From Mesorhizobium loti (GTDB lineage Bacteria > Pseudomonadota > Alphaproteobacteria > Rhizobiales > Rhizobiaceae), in contig CP050293.1 of assembly GCA_014189435.1 (NCBI GenBank), positions 2,981,001 to 3,045,000 on the forward strand: a stretch of DNA of 64,000 nt, read 5' to 3'. Position 1 is the first letter of the stretch. Every line of letters starts with the position of its first letter. Both the position numbers and the translations under genes were made by a program. The notes beneath the pieces were generated by a model. It saw only the letters and a list, made by a program, of their open reading frames with translations. It was not told where the DNA came from and ran no database searches. Positions 1-8,710 of this stretch are shown here, in pieces.

Positions 1-95
1 ATGGCGATGTAAAGGCAAGCGGCCTGATAAGACGAGACAACCACCCGCTCATGCAAGCGGCCGGAATCCGGCAGCAGGCGGCGGCCTCGTGAAAA

Positions 96-944
96 TCAGA
101 TGTCGAAGCTGACGACCTGATCCATCGTCTGCGACGGCAGAAGCTGGTCCATCTGGCGCGACGGCTGATCGCAGCCGGTCTCGCCGACGACGCGGGCCGG
201 CACGCCGGCAACCGTCTTGTTGTGCGGCACCGGCGACAGCACCACCGAGCCTGCCGCGATCTTCGAGCAATGGCCGATTTCGATGTTGCCGAGGATCTTG
301 GCGCCGGCGCCGATCAGCACGCCGTAGCGAATCTTGGGATGACGGTCGCCGCCGGCCTTGCCGGTGCCGCCCAGCGTCACGCCGTGCAGGATCGACACGT
401 CATCCTCGATGACCGCCGTCTCGCCGACGACAAGGCCGGTGGCGTGGTCGATGAAGATGCCCTTGCCGATGCGGGCGGCCGGGTTGATGTCGGTCTGGAA
501 CACCGAGGACGAGCGGCTCTGCAGATAGAGGGCGAAATCCTTGCGGCCCTGGTTCCACAGCCAATGCGCCAGCCTATGGGTCTGGATAGCGTGGAAACCC
601 TTGAAATAGAGCACCGGCATGATGAAGCGGTCGCAGGCCGGATCGCGATCGTAATAGGCCTGGATGTCGACACGCACGGTCGTTGGCCAGTCCTTGTCGT
701 CGGCCAGCATGGACTTGAACGTCTGGCGGATGAGATCGGAGCCGATGTCCTGGTGGTCCAGCCGCTCGGCCAGCCGATGGATAACCGCTTCCTCCAGGCT
801 GTCCTGGTTGAGGATGGTCGAATAGAGGAATGCGGCGAGCAGCGGGTCGCGATTGACCGCCTCCATCGCCTCGTCGCGGATCGAACGCCAGATCGGATCG
901 ACCGGCTGCAATGCGCTGTGTCGGGAAATGCTGATGCTGTTCAT
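96..944 (-). CDS. cysE: Serine O-acetyltransferase (CysE)
   Basis: This enzyme transfers an acetyl group from acetyl-CoA to L-serine to give O-acetylserine, the first step of cysteine synthesis in the cytoplasm. The 282-residue product has the N-terminal helical domain (about residues 15-140) followed by a left-handed beta-helix of hexapeptide repeats. The catalytic Asp-His pair is visible in IDHATG (D166, H167), with the second active-site His in GDRHPKI. Length is typical of alphaproteobacterial CysE. The start at 944 (MNSISIS) was chosen because the frame upstream of it no longer looks like CysE. It is divergent from the HD-hydrolase gene, with about 150 bases between them. Confidence 0.95.
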   Translation of the reverse strand: MNSISISRHSALQPVDPIWRSIRDEAMEAVNRDPLLAAFLYSTILNQDSLEEAVIHRLAERLDHQDIGSDLIRQTFKSMLADDKDWPTTVRVDIQAYYDRDPACDRFIMPVLYFKGFHAIQTHRLAHWLWNQGRKDFALYLQSRSSSVFQTDINPAARIGKGIFIDHATGLVVGETAVIEDDVSILHGVTLGGTGKAGGDRHPKIRYGVLIGAGAKILGNIEIGHCSKIAAGSVVLSPVPHNKTVAGVPARVVGETGCDQPSRQMDQLLPSQTMDQVVSFDI

Positions 945-1091
945 CGCCGTCTCGTCCTGCGCCCTGCCGGGCTTGCCTGTTGCGCTTGCCTGTTGTCCGG
1001 CCGCACATATAAGCCAGATCATAGCACGATTGAACTCAATTTTCCTTAGTGCATTGTCAAATGGATTTGGTTCGCGGGAATTCAAGCAGCC

Positions 1092-1697
1092 ATGGAAACC
1101 GAACCCTTGATCGACGACGCGCTGAAAAGCGAGCTCTCGGCGCTTTACCGGGCGCCAGGCCGCCACTACCACAACCTTGCCCATATCGAGGCGATGCTGG
1201 CGCTGGCAGGCGACTATCGAGGGTCGCTCGGCGATCCCGAGGCGATCGACGCTGCGATCTGGTTCCACGATGCCATCTATGACAGCAAGGCCAAGGACAA
1301 CGAGGCGCAAAGCGCTACCCTTGCCGAGAAACGGCTGGCGGGCCGCGCGGATCCTTCACGTCTCAACCGCATCTCGGCGATGATCGTCGCCACCGCCACG
1401 CACCAGGTGCCGCCGTTCGACGACGCCACGGCCACACGGGACGCAAGTCTTTTCCTCGACATGGATCTGTCGATCCTGGGTGCCGCGCCGGCTGCCTTCG
1501 ACGCCTATGAGCGCGCCGTGCGGCGCGAGTATCGTTGGGTGGAAGAGCCGATGTGGCGGGCCGGACGCAGTGCGGTCCTGCAGAGTTTCCTCGCCCGCCC
1601 CCACATCTTCCACACGCAAGAATTTCGCCAGCGTTTCGAACCGCAGGCCCGGGAAAACATGACGCGGTCATTGCAGGCCTTGCAAACCCCGTCATGA
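1092..1697 (+). CDS. HD-superfamily metal-dependent hydrolase, predicted
   Basis: The 201-residue protein resembles the COG4339-type predicted metal-dependent phosphohydrolases, a family without a firmly assigned substrate. HD-type metal ligands are visible in HYHNLAHI near residue 27 and in WFHDAIYD near residue 57, followed by a helical core. There is no signal peptide or membrane segment, so it should be cytosolic. It stands alone between cysE (divergent) and a LysR gene (convergent). The family is fairly sure from the two His/Asp motifs; the reaction is not known. Confidence 0.8.
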   Translation: METEPLIDDALKSELSALYRAPGRHYHNLAHIEAMLALAGDYRGSLGDPEAIDAAIWFHDAIYDSKAKDNEAQSATLAEKRLAGRADPSRLNRISAMIVATATHQVPPFDDATATRDASLFLDMDLSILGAAPAAFDAYERAVRREYRWVEEPMWRAGRSAVLQSFLARPHIFHTQEFRQRFEPQARENMTRSLQALQTPS

Positions 1698-1727
1698 TCT
1701 TCACCGGAGGCGCGCTTGCTCTTGGCC

Positions 1728-2633
1728 CTATCCTGGCACGGGCGTTGCATCGAACAATGCGCTGAGAAACGCCTGAACTAGCGAGCGCTGGGCGTCGGTC
1801 TTGCGATAGGCGACGCGGTGTATGGAACTGAACGCATAGGCCCTTGGCTTGATGGCCCGCATGTCTCCGGCGGCGACCCAGGGATCGGCAAAATGGCACG
1901 GCAGAAAGCCGATGAAGTTGCCCGACAGGATCAGCATCAACTGCGCTTCCATGTGAACGACCGATGCACTCGCCCTGGGATGGCCGACAAGGTAGAGGTC
2001 GTCGAAATGTCGATAGCTGCGCACCGAGAACCGCGCAGCGTCGACGGCGCCTTGATCGATCCTTGAATCGGGCACCGCAAAGAGCGGGTGCCGGCGGCCG
2101 CAATAGAGAAGATGCGGTTCGCCGCAATAATCCCGATAGACGACGCCGGGCGCCTTCTGCGACAGCGGCCCGATGACGATGTCGCGGCCGCCATCGGCGA
2201 CTTGCTGCTCGAGTTCGGACGGCGTGCCCACCGAAAGGTCGATGAACACGTCGGAATCCGGGCCCATGAAGCGGCTGAGAGCGTGCTGGATACCCAGTTC
2301 ACGGCTGGTGAAGACACCGTCCGACGTTCCGACCCGCAAGCGGCCCGACAGGCTGCCGCTGGCTGCATTGATGCGATGCCCGAAATCGTCAAGGTCACGG
2401 AACAGCTTCTGCGCCGCGTCATAGGTCGCCTGTCCGACCTCGGTCAGCCGGAATTGCTTGCGCCCGCGATGGCAGAGCTGGGCGCCGATGCGTTTCTCCA
2501 GTTCCGCCAGATGCGTGCTGAGCGTCGGCTGCGACAGGTTGAGGGTGATTTGCGCGGCGGCGAACCCGCCTGAATCGGCCAGCGCCACGAAAACGCGCAG
2601 CAGGCGGATATCGATGTTGTCCAGCCGGCGCAT
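1728..2633 (-). CDS. LysR-family transcriptional regulator
   Basis: This 301-residue protein begins with a winged helix-turn-helix (residues 7-65; RVFVALADSGGFAAAQ, then LNLSQPTLSTHLAELEKRIG), followed by a LysR substrate-binding domain with the usual hinge. It is divergent from the ABC importer and hydrolase operon that starts at 2756 and is very probably its regulator, responding to the imported compound or a product of it. A strong palindrome sits in the 122-bp gap between the two genes. The inducer cannot be read from the sequence. Confidence 0.9.
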   Translation of the reverse strand: MRRLDNIDIRLLRVFVALADSGGFAAAQITLNLSQPTLSTHLAELEKRIGAQLCHRGRKQFRLTEVGQATYDAAQKLFRDLDDFGHRINAASGSLSGRLRVGTSDGVFTSRELGIQHALSRFMGPDSDVFIDLSVGTPSELEQQVADGGRDIVIGPLSQKAPGVVYRDYCGEPHLLYCGRRHPLFAVPDSRIDQGAVDAARFSVRSYRHFDDLYLVGHPRASASVVHMEAQLMLILSGNFIGFLPCHFADPWVAAGDMRAIKPRAYAFSSIHRVAYRKTDAQRSLVQAFLSALFDATPVPG

Positions 2634-2654
2634 GCCAGTCCCCCATGATGCACG

Positions 2655-2688
2655 GAACGATACATCGACATTATTCGATGTATCGTTC
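2655..2688. promoter_or_regulatory. Perfect 14-bp-arm palindrome, candidate operator
   Basis: GAACGATACATCGA (2655-2668) is exactly inverted at 2675-2688 with a 6-base CATTAT loop. It lies 22 bases upstream of the LysR start and 67 bases upstream of the binding-protein start, in the shared divergent promoter region. Placement and AT content suggest an operator rather than a terminator. A perfect symmetry this long is more than the T-N11-A core normally expected for LysR proteins, so another regulator could also bind here. Confidence 0.6.
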
Positions 2689-2701
2689 TAAATAAACTCA
2701 T

Positions 2702-2715
2702 TTACATCAATGTAA
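2702..2715. promoter_or_regulatory. Second short palindrome in the divergent promoter
   Basis: TTACAT-CA-ATGTAA is a perfect 6-bp-arm inverted repeat located between the large palindrome and the binding-protein start. It could be a second regulator site or part of the promoter of the importer operon. The evidence is symmetry and position only. Confidence 0.35.
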
Positions 2716-2755
2716 GAAATCGCGAGCCTGCGCGGAACAAAATTGGGGAACAATC

Positions 2756-3748
2756 ATGAAACCGCTACTCGGCACCGCCTTGTCCGCAGCCCTCCTACTC
2801 GCCAGTTCGCAGCTCGCCCTCAGCGCCGACCAAATACGCATCCTGGCGCCGACATGGCTGGGATTCGCGCCTGTCCATATCGCCAGCGACCTCGGCTGCT
2901 TCACGGCCAAGGGCCTCGACGTCAGCATCAAATTCGAGGACGACCTGACCAACGTCATGGCAGCGATGGCGCGCGGCGACATCGAGATGCAGATGCGCTC
3001 GGTCGGCGAATATCAGGGGCGCCCGCGCGATGCCTCGACGCCCGGCATCATCATCGGCACGATCGATGAATCCGTCGGCGGCGACGGCGTCATCACCGAC
3101 GAGAAGATCAAGTCAGTGGCCGATCTCAAGGGCAAGGTCGTCGCGGCCGAGCCCAACATTCCCTCACGCCTGCTGCTGCAGATGGAGCTGAAGCAGGCCG
3201 GTCTGTCGTTGAAGGATCTCCAGATCAAGGACATCGCGACGGCCGATACGGGCGCGGTTTTCGTCGATGAATCGATCGCCGCGATCGCGACCTACGAACC
3301 GTTCATGTCGCAGGCGCTGAAGGCCTCGACCCGCCCCGGCGCCCGCATGCTGATCTCGTCCAAGGATCATCGCGGCATCATCATCGACGCGATCATCGCC
3401 CGCAACGACGACTTCAAGGCAAACCCGGACAAGTACACAAAATTCCTCGGCTGCATCTATGAGGCGGTCGACTTCATCAAGGCCGAACCGGAAAAATTCG
3501 CCGACATGGCATCCAAGCATTTCGGCCTGACGCCTGCCGAAGTGACCGACATCGTCAACTCCAGCCTGTCCTATACGACGCTTGCCGAATCCCTCGCCTA
3601 TATGGGCAAGCCGGGAGAAAAAGGCACGCTGCACGGAATCTTCGACACGGTGATGGATCTCAACCTGGAGAACGGCGCCGCCGACAACAAACTGGTGGCG
3701 GCCGACCAGATCGACAATTCGGCAATCAACAAGGTCCCGGCAAAATAA
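2756..3748 (+). CDS. ABC transporter substrate-binding protein, NMT1/SsuA type
   Basis: This periplasmic binding protein of 330 residues opens an importer operon. Residues 1-24 form a Sec signal peptide ending ALSADQ, followed by an NMT1/TauA/SsuA-like bilobed fold (IRILAPTWLGFAPVHIA; later DLKGKVVAAEP). Members of this family carry taurine, alkanesulfonates, nitrate, pyrimidine thiamine precursors and other small compounds, so the family alone does not name the ligand. It is followed by permease, ATPase, two SDRs, a creatininase-like and an agmatinase-like enzyme on the same strand, which suggests a nitrogenous amide or guanidino ligand. That last step is inference. Confidence 0.88.
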   Translation: MKPLLGTALSAALLLASSQLALSADQIRILAPTWLGFAPVHIASDLGCFTAKGLDVSIKFEDDLTNVMAAMARGDIEMQMRSVGEYQGRPRDASTPGIIIGTIDESVGGDGVITDEKIKSVADLKGKVVAAEPNIPSRLLLQMELKQAGLSLKDLQIKDIATADTGAVFVDESIAAIATYEPFMSQALKASTRPGARMLISSKDHRGIIIDAIIARNDDFKANPDKYTKFLGCIYEAVDFIKAEPEKFADMASKHFGLTPAEVTDIVNSSLSYTTLAESLAYMGKPGEKGTLHGIFDTVMDLNLENGAADNKLVAADQIDNSAINKVPAK

Positions 3749-3852
3749 CGGTCGCATAGCCAGGCCGGCAGCCACGTTCGGCGGTCGGCAGCGATGTCGT
3801 TCCGGCTTGCCGCCGGTGACCGCCGTTCTTTCGATCATCCGGGGATAGTGAT

Positions 3853-4635
3853 TTGTTCAGCAGCCTGTTTGTCTTCCGCGGTCGCGCGTCGCCTATGCTG
3901 GAGTTCGCCGTCAGCGTCGCGGCGGCCGTGCTCGTCATTGCCCTGTGGGAGCTGGCGGCGCGCGCGGGCATCATTGCGCCACAGTTCCTGCCGTCGCCGA
4001 GCCGCGTTGTCATCGCCCTGTGGACAATGCTGACCGAGCAAAACCTGCTCTGGCACGTCGCGGTTTCGACCACCCGTGTCTGGATTGCCTTCCTGCTGGC
4101 CGCCGTCATGGCGATCCCCATCGGCATCATGATGAGCAGCTACCGGATCGTCGGCGCCGCCCTGGAGCCGATGATCGATTTCATCCGCTATCTGCCCGTT
4201 CCCGCACTCGTGCCGCTGTCCATCATCTGGTTCGGCGTCGGCGAGGAAACCAAGATCTTCCTGCTCTGGCTGGGCACGTTCTTCCAGCTCGTGCTGCTGG
4301 TCGCCGACGACATGCGGCGCGTGCCGCAGGAGTTCGTCGAGGTCGCCCGCACCGTCGGCGCCAATTCGAGGCAGGTCATGATCGACGTCGCCCTGCGCTG
4401 GATGGGGCCGACGCTGCTCGACAATCTGCGCATCACCCTTGGCTGGTGCTGGACCTATCTGATCATCGCCGAGATCGTCGCCGCCGATTCCGGCATCGGC
4501 TATGTGATCTGGACAGCTCGGCGCTTCGTCAAGACGCCGGAAGTCATGGCCGGCGTCGTCGTCATCGGCTTGATCGGCCTGGTCACCGACCAGCTTCTTC
4601 GCCTGCTTCACCGCCGGCTGTTCCGGTATCTGTGA
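3853..4635 (+). CDS. ABC transporter permease, SsuC/TauC type
   Basis: This 260-residue inner-membrane permease has about six hydrophobic segments and the EAA loop (EFVEVARTVGANSRQVMIDVAL) typical of binding-protein-dependent importers. A TTG start at 3853 has a GGGGA ribosome site 7 bases upstream. The alternative ATG at 3895 would remove the first 14 residues. It pairs with the ATPase 9 bases downstream. Confidence 0.9.
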   Translation: MFSSLFVFRGRASPMLEFAVSVAAAVLVIALWELAARAGIIAPQFLPSPSRVVIALWTMLTEQNLLWHVAVSTTRVWIAFLLAAVMAIPIGIMMSSYRIVGAALEPMIDFIRYLPVPALVPLSIIWFGVGEETKIFLLWLGTFFQLVLLVADDMRRVPQEFVEVARTVGANSRQVMIDVALRWMGPTLLDNLRITLGWCWTYLIIAEIVAADSGIGYVIWTARRFVKTPEVMAGVVVIGLIGLVTDQLLRLLHRRLFRYL

Positions 4636-4644
4636 GGGCATGAC

Positions 4645-5415
4645 ATGACCGGATACGTTCAATTCGTTGACACGGCCAAGTCCTTCGGCCCCGTCGATGT
4701 CGTGCGCAAGACCAGCCTTGGCCTCGACCGCAATTCACTGGTCGTCTTCCTTGGTCCGTCGGGCTGCGGCAAGACCACCTTGATGCGCATGGTCGGCGGC
4801 CTCGACGAACCGAGTTCGGGCTCGATCCTGCTTGGTGGGGAAAAGGTCGTCAGGCCGGACCGTCGGCGCGGCATGGTGTTCCAGTCCTATTCGTCGTTTC
4901 CTTGGCTGACGGTCAAAAACAACATCGCCTTCGGCATGCGCTACAGGAAGGACCTCGGCGCAGCCGAAAGGGCCGAGCGTATCAGCCACTATCTCAAGCT
5001 GTTCGGGCTCGCCGACTTTGCCGACTCCTATCCAAACCGGATCTCGGGAGGCATGCGCCAGCGCGTGGCCATAGCCCGCACGCTCGCCGCGGGTTCGGAC
5101 GTGCTGTTGATGGACGAGCCGTTCGGCGCCCTCGACGCGCTGACGCGCGAGCGGCTTCAGGTCGAGCTGCGGCAGATCCAGATCCGCGAGGAAAAGACCA
5201 TCATCTTCGTCACCCATGACGTGGAAGAAGCGGTGTTTCTCGCCGACCGGATCATCCTGTTCTCACGCCGCCCGGCCTCGATCGTCGCCGATATCGACGT
5301 GGCGACAGAGCTTGGCCCGGACCGGCCGCTGGAGATCCGGGAAACCCAGAAATTCTTCGAACTGCGCAACAAGGTCCTGCATCTGATCCGCAACGAAACC
5401 GGAGTGGCCGTATGA
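4645..5415 (+). CDS. ABC transporter ATP-binding protein, SsuB/TauB type
   Basis: This cytoplasmic ATPase of 256 residues powers the importer. Walker A is GPSGCGKTT (near residue 38), the signature is ISGGMRQRVAIARTL, Walker B is VLLMDEPFGALD, and the switch His is in FVTHDVEEA. It is the third gene of the operon and its last codons overlap the next gene by 4 bases (ATGA), so the transporter and the first dehydrogenase are likely translated together. Confidence 0.93.
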   Translation: MTGYVQFVDTAKSFGPVDVVRKTSLGLDRNSLVVFLGPSGCGKTTLMRMVGGLDEPSSGSILLGGEKVVRPDRRRGMVFQSYSSFPWLTVKNNIAFGMRYRKDLGAAERAERISHYLKLFGLADFADSYPNRISGGMRQRVAIARTLAAGSDVLLMDEPFGALDALTRERLQVELRQIQIREEKTIIFVTHDVEEAVFLADRIILFSRRPASIVADIDVATELGPDRPLEIRETQKFFELRNKVLHLIRNETGVAV

Positions 5416-6167
5416 GCCTCTCCTTTTCCGGAAAGACGGTGGTGATCACCGGAGCGAGCCGTGGCATCGGGCTCGGCATCGCCAAGGGCTTCGCCCAGGC
5501 CGGCGCCAACCTGCACCTCATTGCCAACGACGCGGCCGTACACGAACGGGCCCATGAATTGGGCGCCATCGGCATGGAGGCCGACATCGCCGACCGCGAG
5601 GCGGTCAGGGCGGCACTCGAACCGCTCTCCCGGATCGATGTGCTCATCAACAATGCCGGCCTCGAGCTGATGACGCCGATCACCGACAGCAGCGACGAGG
5701 CCGAAGCCGCCTTCCGGCGCATCATCGAGATCAACATCATCGGTACGGCGCTGGTCACCGCGCGCGCCTTGCCGCGCATGCAGGCCGGCGCTTCGATCAT
5801 CAACACCGCATCGATCTGGGGCCGCGTCGCCGAAGCGCGGTTCGGCGCCTACGTCGCCTCCAAGCACGCCATCATCGGTCTGACGAAAACCTGGGCCAAG
5901 GAACTTGGCTCGAGGGGCATTCGCGTCAATGCGGTCTGTCCCGGATGGGTCCGCACGGAGGCATCGATGCGCTCGCTTGGCCGGATGGCCGAGCAAAGCG
6001 CCATCAGCGAAGCAGCGCTGCTCGAAGACATCGTCGGCGCGCAAGCCCTGCCCGGCCTGATGGAGCCGGCCGACATGGCCGGCACCTATCTGTTCCTGGC
6101 ATCTAGCCTCGCGGCCAACATCACCGGGCAGTCGCTCGGCGTCGACAGGGGAGAAGTGCCTTGGTAA
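5412..6167 (+). CDS. SDR-family oxidoreductase
   Basis: This is a classical short-chain dehydrogenase of 251 residues. The Rossmann motif is TGASRGIG (residues 12-19), the NNAG motif is present, and the catalytic YVASK sits at about residue 154, followed by PGWVRTEA. It should oxidise or reduce an alcohol or ketone with NAD(P). Its coupling to the ABC ATPase and the second SDR suggests it acts on the imported compound. The substrate is not visible. Confidence 0.9.
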   Translation: MSLSFSGKTVVITGASRGIGLGIAKGFAQAGANLHLIANDAAVHERAHELGAIGMEADIADREAVRAALEPLSRIDVLINNAGLELMTPITDSSDEAEAAFRRIIEINIIGTALVTARALPRMQAGASIINTASIWGRVAEARFGAYVASKHAIIGLTKTWAKELGSRGIRVNAVCPGWVRTEASMRSLGRMAEQSAISEAALLEDIVGAQALPGLMEPADMAGTYLFLASSLAANITGQSLGVDRGEVPW

Positions 6168-6868
6168 CCCCGCTGCACGGAAAACGCGCGCTGGTCACCG
6201 GCGCGGCCAGCGGCATCGGCCGCGCGACCGCGCTCGCCTTGCGGGACGCCGGAGCCACGGTTCTGGGGTTCGATCTCAAGGCATCCGAAGGCGATATCCC
6301 GATCCTTGCCTGCGACCTTGCCAACGAGGCCGACATCATTGCCGCGGTCAGGCAGGGCGCGCAACGGATCGGCGGCTACGACATCCTGGTCAACAATGCC
6401 GGCATCCTCCAGGAAGCGCCGCTTGAGGCGATTTCGCTCGACCACGTCGACCGTATGTTCGCCGTCAACGTGCGCGGCGCCATCATCGTGGCGCGGGAAG
6501 TCCTGCCGCACCTTCCCAATGGCGGCCGCATCGTCAACATCGCCTCCGAGCTCGCCTATCTCGGCCGAGCGAGCGCCTCGGTCTATTGCGCGACCAAGGC
6601 GGCATTGCTCGGCCTGACCCGCTCCTGGGCGCGCGAGCTCGCGCCTCGCATCCTGGTCAACGCCGTGGCGCCGGGGCCGACCGACACGCCGCTTCTCGGC
6701 TTCGAGGCGCTGAGCGAGAGCCAGCGCGCGCTTGAAACGACACACCCGTTGGGGCGGATCGGCCGGCCAGATGAGATCGCCTGCGCGGTGGTCTTCCTGG
6801 CCGGCCCCGGCGCGACCTTCTTCACCGGACAATGCCTGGGCGCCAATGGTGGCGCGGCGATGCTTTGA
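6161..6868 (+). CDS. SDR-family oxidoreductase, second copy
   Basis: This is a second classical SDR of 235 residues with TGAASGIG near residue 11, NNAG near residue 80 and the catalytic YCATK near residue 143. The likely start is a TTG at 6161 that overlaps the end of the preceding SDR by 7 bases; no in-frame ATG would give a full Rossmann strand. Two different SDRs in one operon suggest two redox steps or two epimers of one substrate. Confidence 0.88.
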   Translation: MVTPLHGKRALVTGAASGIGRATALALRDAGATVLGFDLKASEGDIPILACDLANEADIIAAVRQGAQRIGGYDILVNNAGILQEAPLEAISLDHVDRMFAVNVRGAIIVAREVLPHLPNGGRIVNIASELAYLGRASASVYCATKAALLGLTRSWARELAPRILVNAVAPGPTDTPLLGFEALSESQRALETTHPLGRIGRPDEIACAVVFLAGPGATFFTGQCLGANGGAAML

Positions 6869-6874
6869 AATGAG

Positions 6875-7651
6875 ATGATCATGAAAGACCGAGTTTTCCT
6901 CGCTGAACTGCCATGGCCCGAAGCCGAGAAGAGGATCGCCGCCGGCGCCCCCATCTTCCTGCCGCTCGGCGCGACCGAGCAGCACGGCCACCACATGGCG
7001 ATGAATGTCGATGTCGTGCTTCCCACCGCCATCGCCGAGACGGTGGCTAAGCAGGTCGGCGGCCTCGTCGCGCCGACCATCGCCTACGGCAACCGCTCGC
7101 AGCCAAGAACAGGTGGCGGCCCGGCCTTCCCCGGCACGATCAACATCACGGCGCATACGTTTTCGCTGCTGGTCAAGGATGTGATCTGCGATCTCTATCG
7201 CCAGAAGGTCCGGCGCATCGTTGTGATCAACGGTCACTACGAGAACATCGGCCCGTCGATCGAGGGCATTGAACTGGCGCTCGACGCCATCGGCCGCGAG
7301 CGGGCGGCGGATCTGACGATCCTGCGCATCGACCATTGGGAAATGGTGCGCACAGAGACGCTGGCGAAAGTCTTCCCTGACGGTTACCCCGGCATCGAAC
7401 TCGAACATGCGAGCGTCATCGAAACCTCGATGATGATGGCGCTGCGCCCCGAGCTCGTCGATCTCGGCAAGGCGCTGCATGACGGTCCCGCGCAGTTCAG
7501 GCCCTACGACCGCTATCCCAGGCCGGCGGAGGAAGTGCCACCGTCCGGCGTGCTGTCCTTGACCGAGGGCTCATCGGCGGAAAAGGGCCGGTGGCTGCTC
7601 GACGACTGCGAGACCCGCGTTGCGGAAATCGTCAAACGTGAATTTTTCTGA
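6875..7651 (+). CDS. Creatininase-family amidohydrolase
   Basis: This 258-residue protein belongs to the creatininase family, metal-dependent hydrolases that open cyclic amides or cleave related C-N or C-C bonds. The metal-binding pattern is GATEQHGHH then NVD (residues 28-42), with INGHYEN near residue 114 and EHASVIETS near residue 180. Known relatives include creatinine amidohydrolase, the formamidopyrimidine deformylase ArfB and 3-dehydro-scyllo-inosose hydrolase, so the substrate is open. A second in-frame ATG two codons downstream (6881) is an alternative start. Its position between the SDRs and an agmatinase-like gene is notable. Confidence 0.85.
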   Translation: MIMKDRVFLAELPWPEAEKRIAAGAPIFLPLGATEQHGHHMAMNVDVVLPTAIAETVAKQVGGLVAPTIAYGNRSQPRTGGGPAFPGTINITAHTFSLLVKDVICDLYRQKVRRIVVINGHYENIGPSIEGIELALDAIGRERAADLTILRIDHWEMVRTETLAKVFPDGYPGIELEHASVIETSMMMALRPELVDLGKALHDGPAQFRPYDRYPRPAEEVPPSGVLSLTEGSSAEKGRWLLDDCETRVAEIVKREFF

Positions 7652-7663
7652 GGTGCCGACACC

Positions 7664-8629
7664 ATGAGCAGCAATTTCTTCCAGCCGATCGACGCTTCCG
7701 CCGTTCCTCGCTTCGCCGGACTTTCGACCTTCATGAGACTGCCTGCCGTGGCAAGCGCGGAGGGGCTCGACATCGCGCTCGTCGGCATACCGTGGGACGG
7801 TGGCACCACCAACCGCGCCGGTGCACGGCACGGCCCGCGCGAGATCCGCAACCAGTCGAGCCTGATGCGGCGCGCCCATCACGTCTCGGGAACAGAGCCC
7901 TTCAGTATCGCCAATGTCGCCGATGTCGGCGATCTCTCGGTCAATCCGATCAACCTCATGGACGGATTGAAGCGCATCGAGGACGGCATCGCGGCGATCG
8001 TCGCGGCGGGCGCCATTCCGCTTGCTGCGGGCGGCGATCATCTGACGACGTTGCCGGTGCTGCGCGCCGTGGCCCGCAAGGCGCCCATCGGCATGATCCA
8101 TTTCGACGCGCATTCCGACACCAACGACCGCTATTTCGGCGACAATCCCTATACGCATGGCACGCCATTCCGCCGCGCCATCGAAGAGGGGCTGCTCGAT
8201 CCCAAGCGCGTCGTCCAGATCGGCATCCGCGGCTCGATATACGAACCCGGCGAACATGACTGGGCGGTCGCCCAGGGCATCCGCATCATCTACATGGAGG
8301 AGTTCGTCAGGCGCGGCGCGGCCAGCGTCATGGAAGAGGCGCGCGGCATCGTCGGAAACACACCCGTCTATGTGACCTTCGACATCGACTGCATCGACCC
8401 GTCGATGGCCCCCGGGACCGGTACGCCCGAATTGGGCGGCTTCACCACCCGTGAGGCGCAGGAGATGGTCCGCCTGCTCGACGGATTGAACATTGTCGGC
8501 GCCGACGTCGTCGAGGTGGCGCCGCCTTTCGACTTGGGTGGAATGACGGCGCTCGCCGGCGCGACGATGATGTTCGAGCTGCTCTGCGTGATGGCGAAGG
8601 CGGTTCAGGCAGCAAGAGCGCCGGACTGA
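7664..8629 (+). CDS. Agmatinase/ureohydrolase-family enzyme
   Basis: Ureohydrolases use two manganese or nickel ions to release urea from a guanidino group. All ligand motifs are intact in this 321-residue protein: GGDH (near residue 126), FDAHSDTND (near residue 147) and FDIDCIDPS (near residue 240). The family includes agmatinase, guanidinobutyrase, guanidinopropionase and a guanidine hydrolase, and the sequence does not separate them by eye. As the last gene of the importer operon it makes a guanidino compound the most attractive substrate for the whole cluster. Confidence 0.88.
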   Translation: MSSNFFQPIDASAVPRFAGLSTFMRLPAVASAEGLDIALVGIPWDGGTTNRAGARHGPREIRNQSSLMRRAHHVSGTEPFSIANVADVGDLSVNPINLMDGLKRIEDGIAAIVAAGAIPLAAGGDHLTTLPVLRAVARKAPIGMIHFDAHSDTNDRYFGDNPYTHGTPFRRAIEEGLLDPKRVVQIGIRGSIYEPGEHDWAVAQGIRIIYMEEFVRRGAASVMEEARGIVGNTPVYVTFDIDCIDPSMAPGTGTPELGGFTTREAQEMVRLLDGLNIVGADVVEVAPPFDLGGMTALAGATMMFELLCVMAKAVQAARAPD

Positions 8630-8710
8630 GCAAGCGCCAAATACCCGGCGCGACGACGGCGAGATTTCGCCCCCAACGCGCCGGTGCTGCCACTCCCCCT
8701 CGCCGTCCGC

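Noticed and set aside
6086..7480. Minus-strand frame of 464 residues opposite the SDR and creatininase genes
   Set aside because: It has shadow composition and lies across three convincing genes.
6875..7651. Naming the creatininase-family enzyme as creatinine amidohydrolase
   Set aside because: Family motifs are clear, but several relatives act on quite different substrates, so a precise name would be invented.
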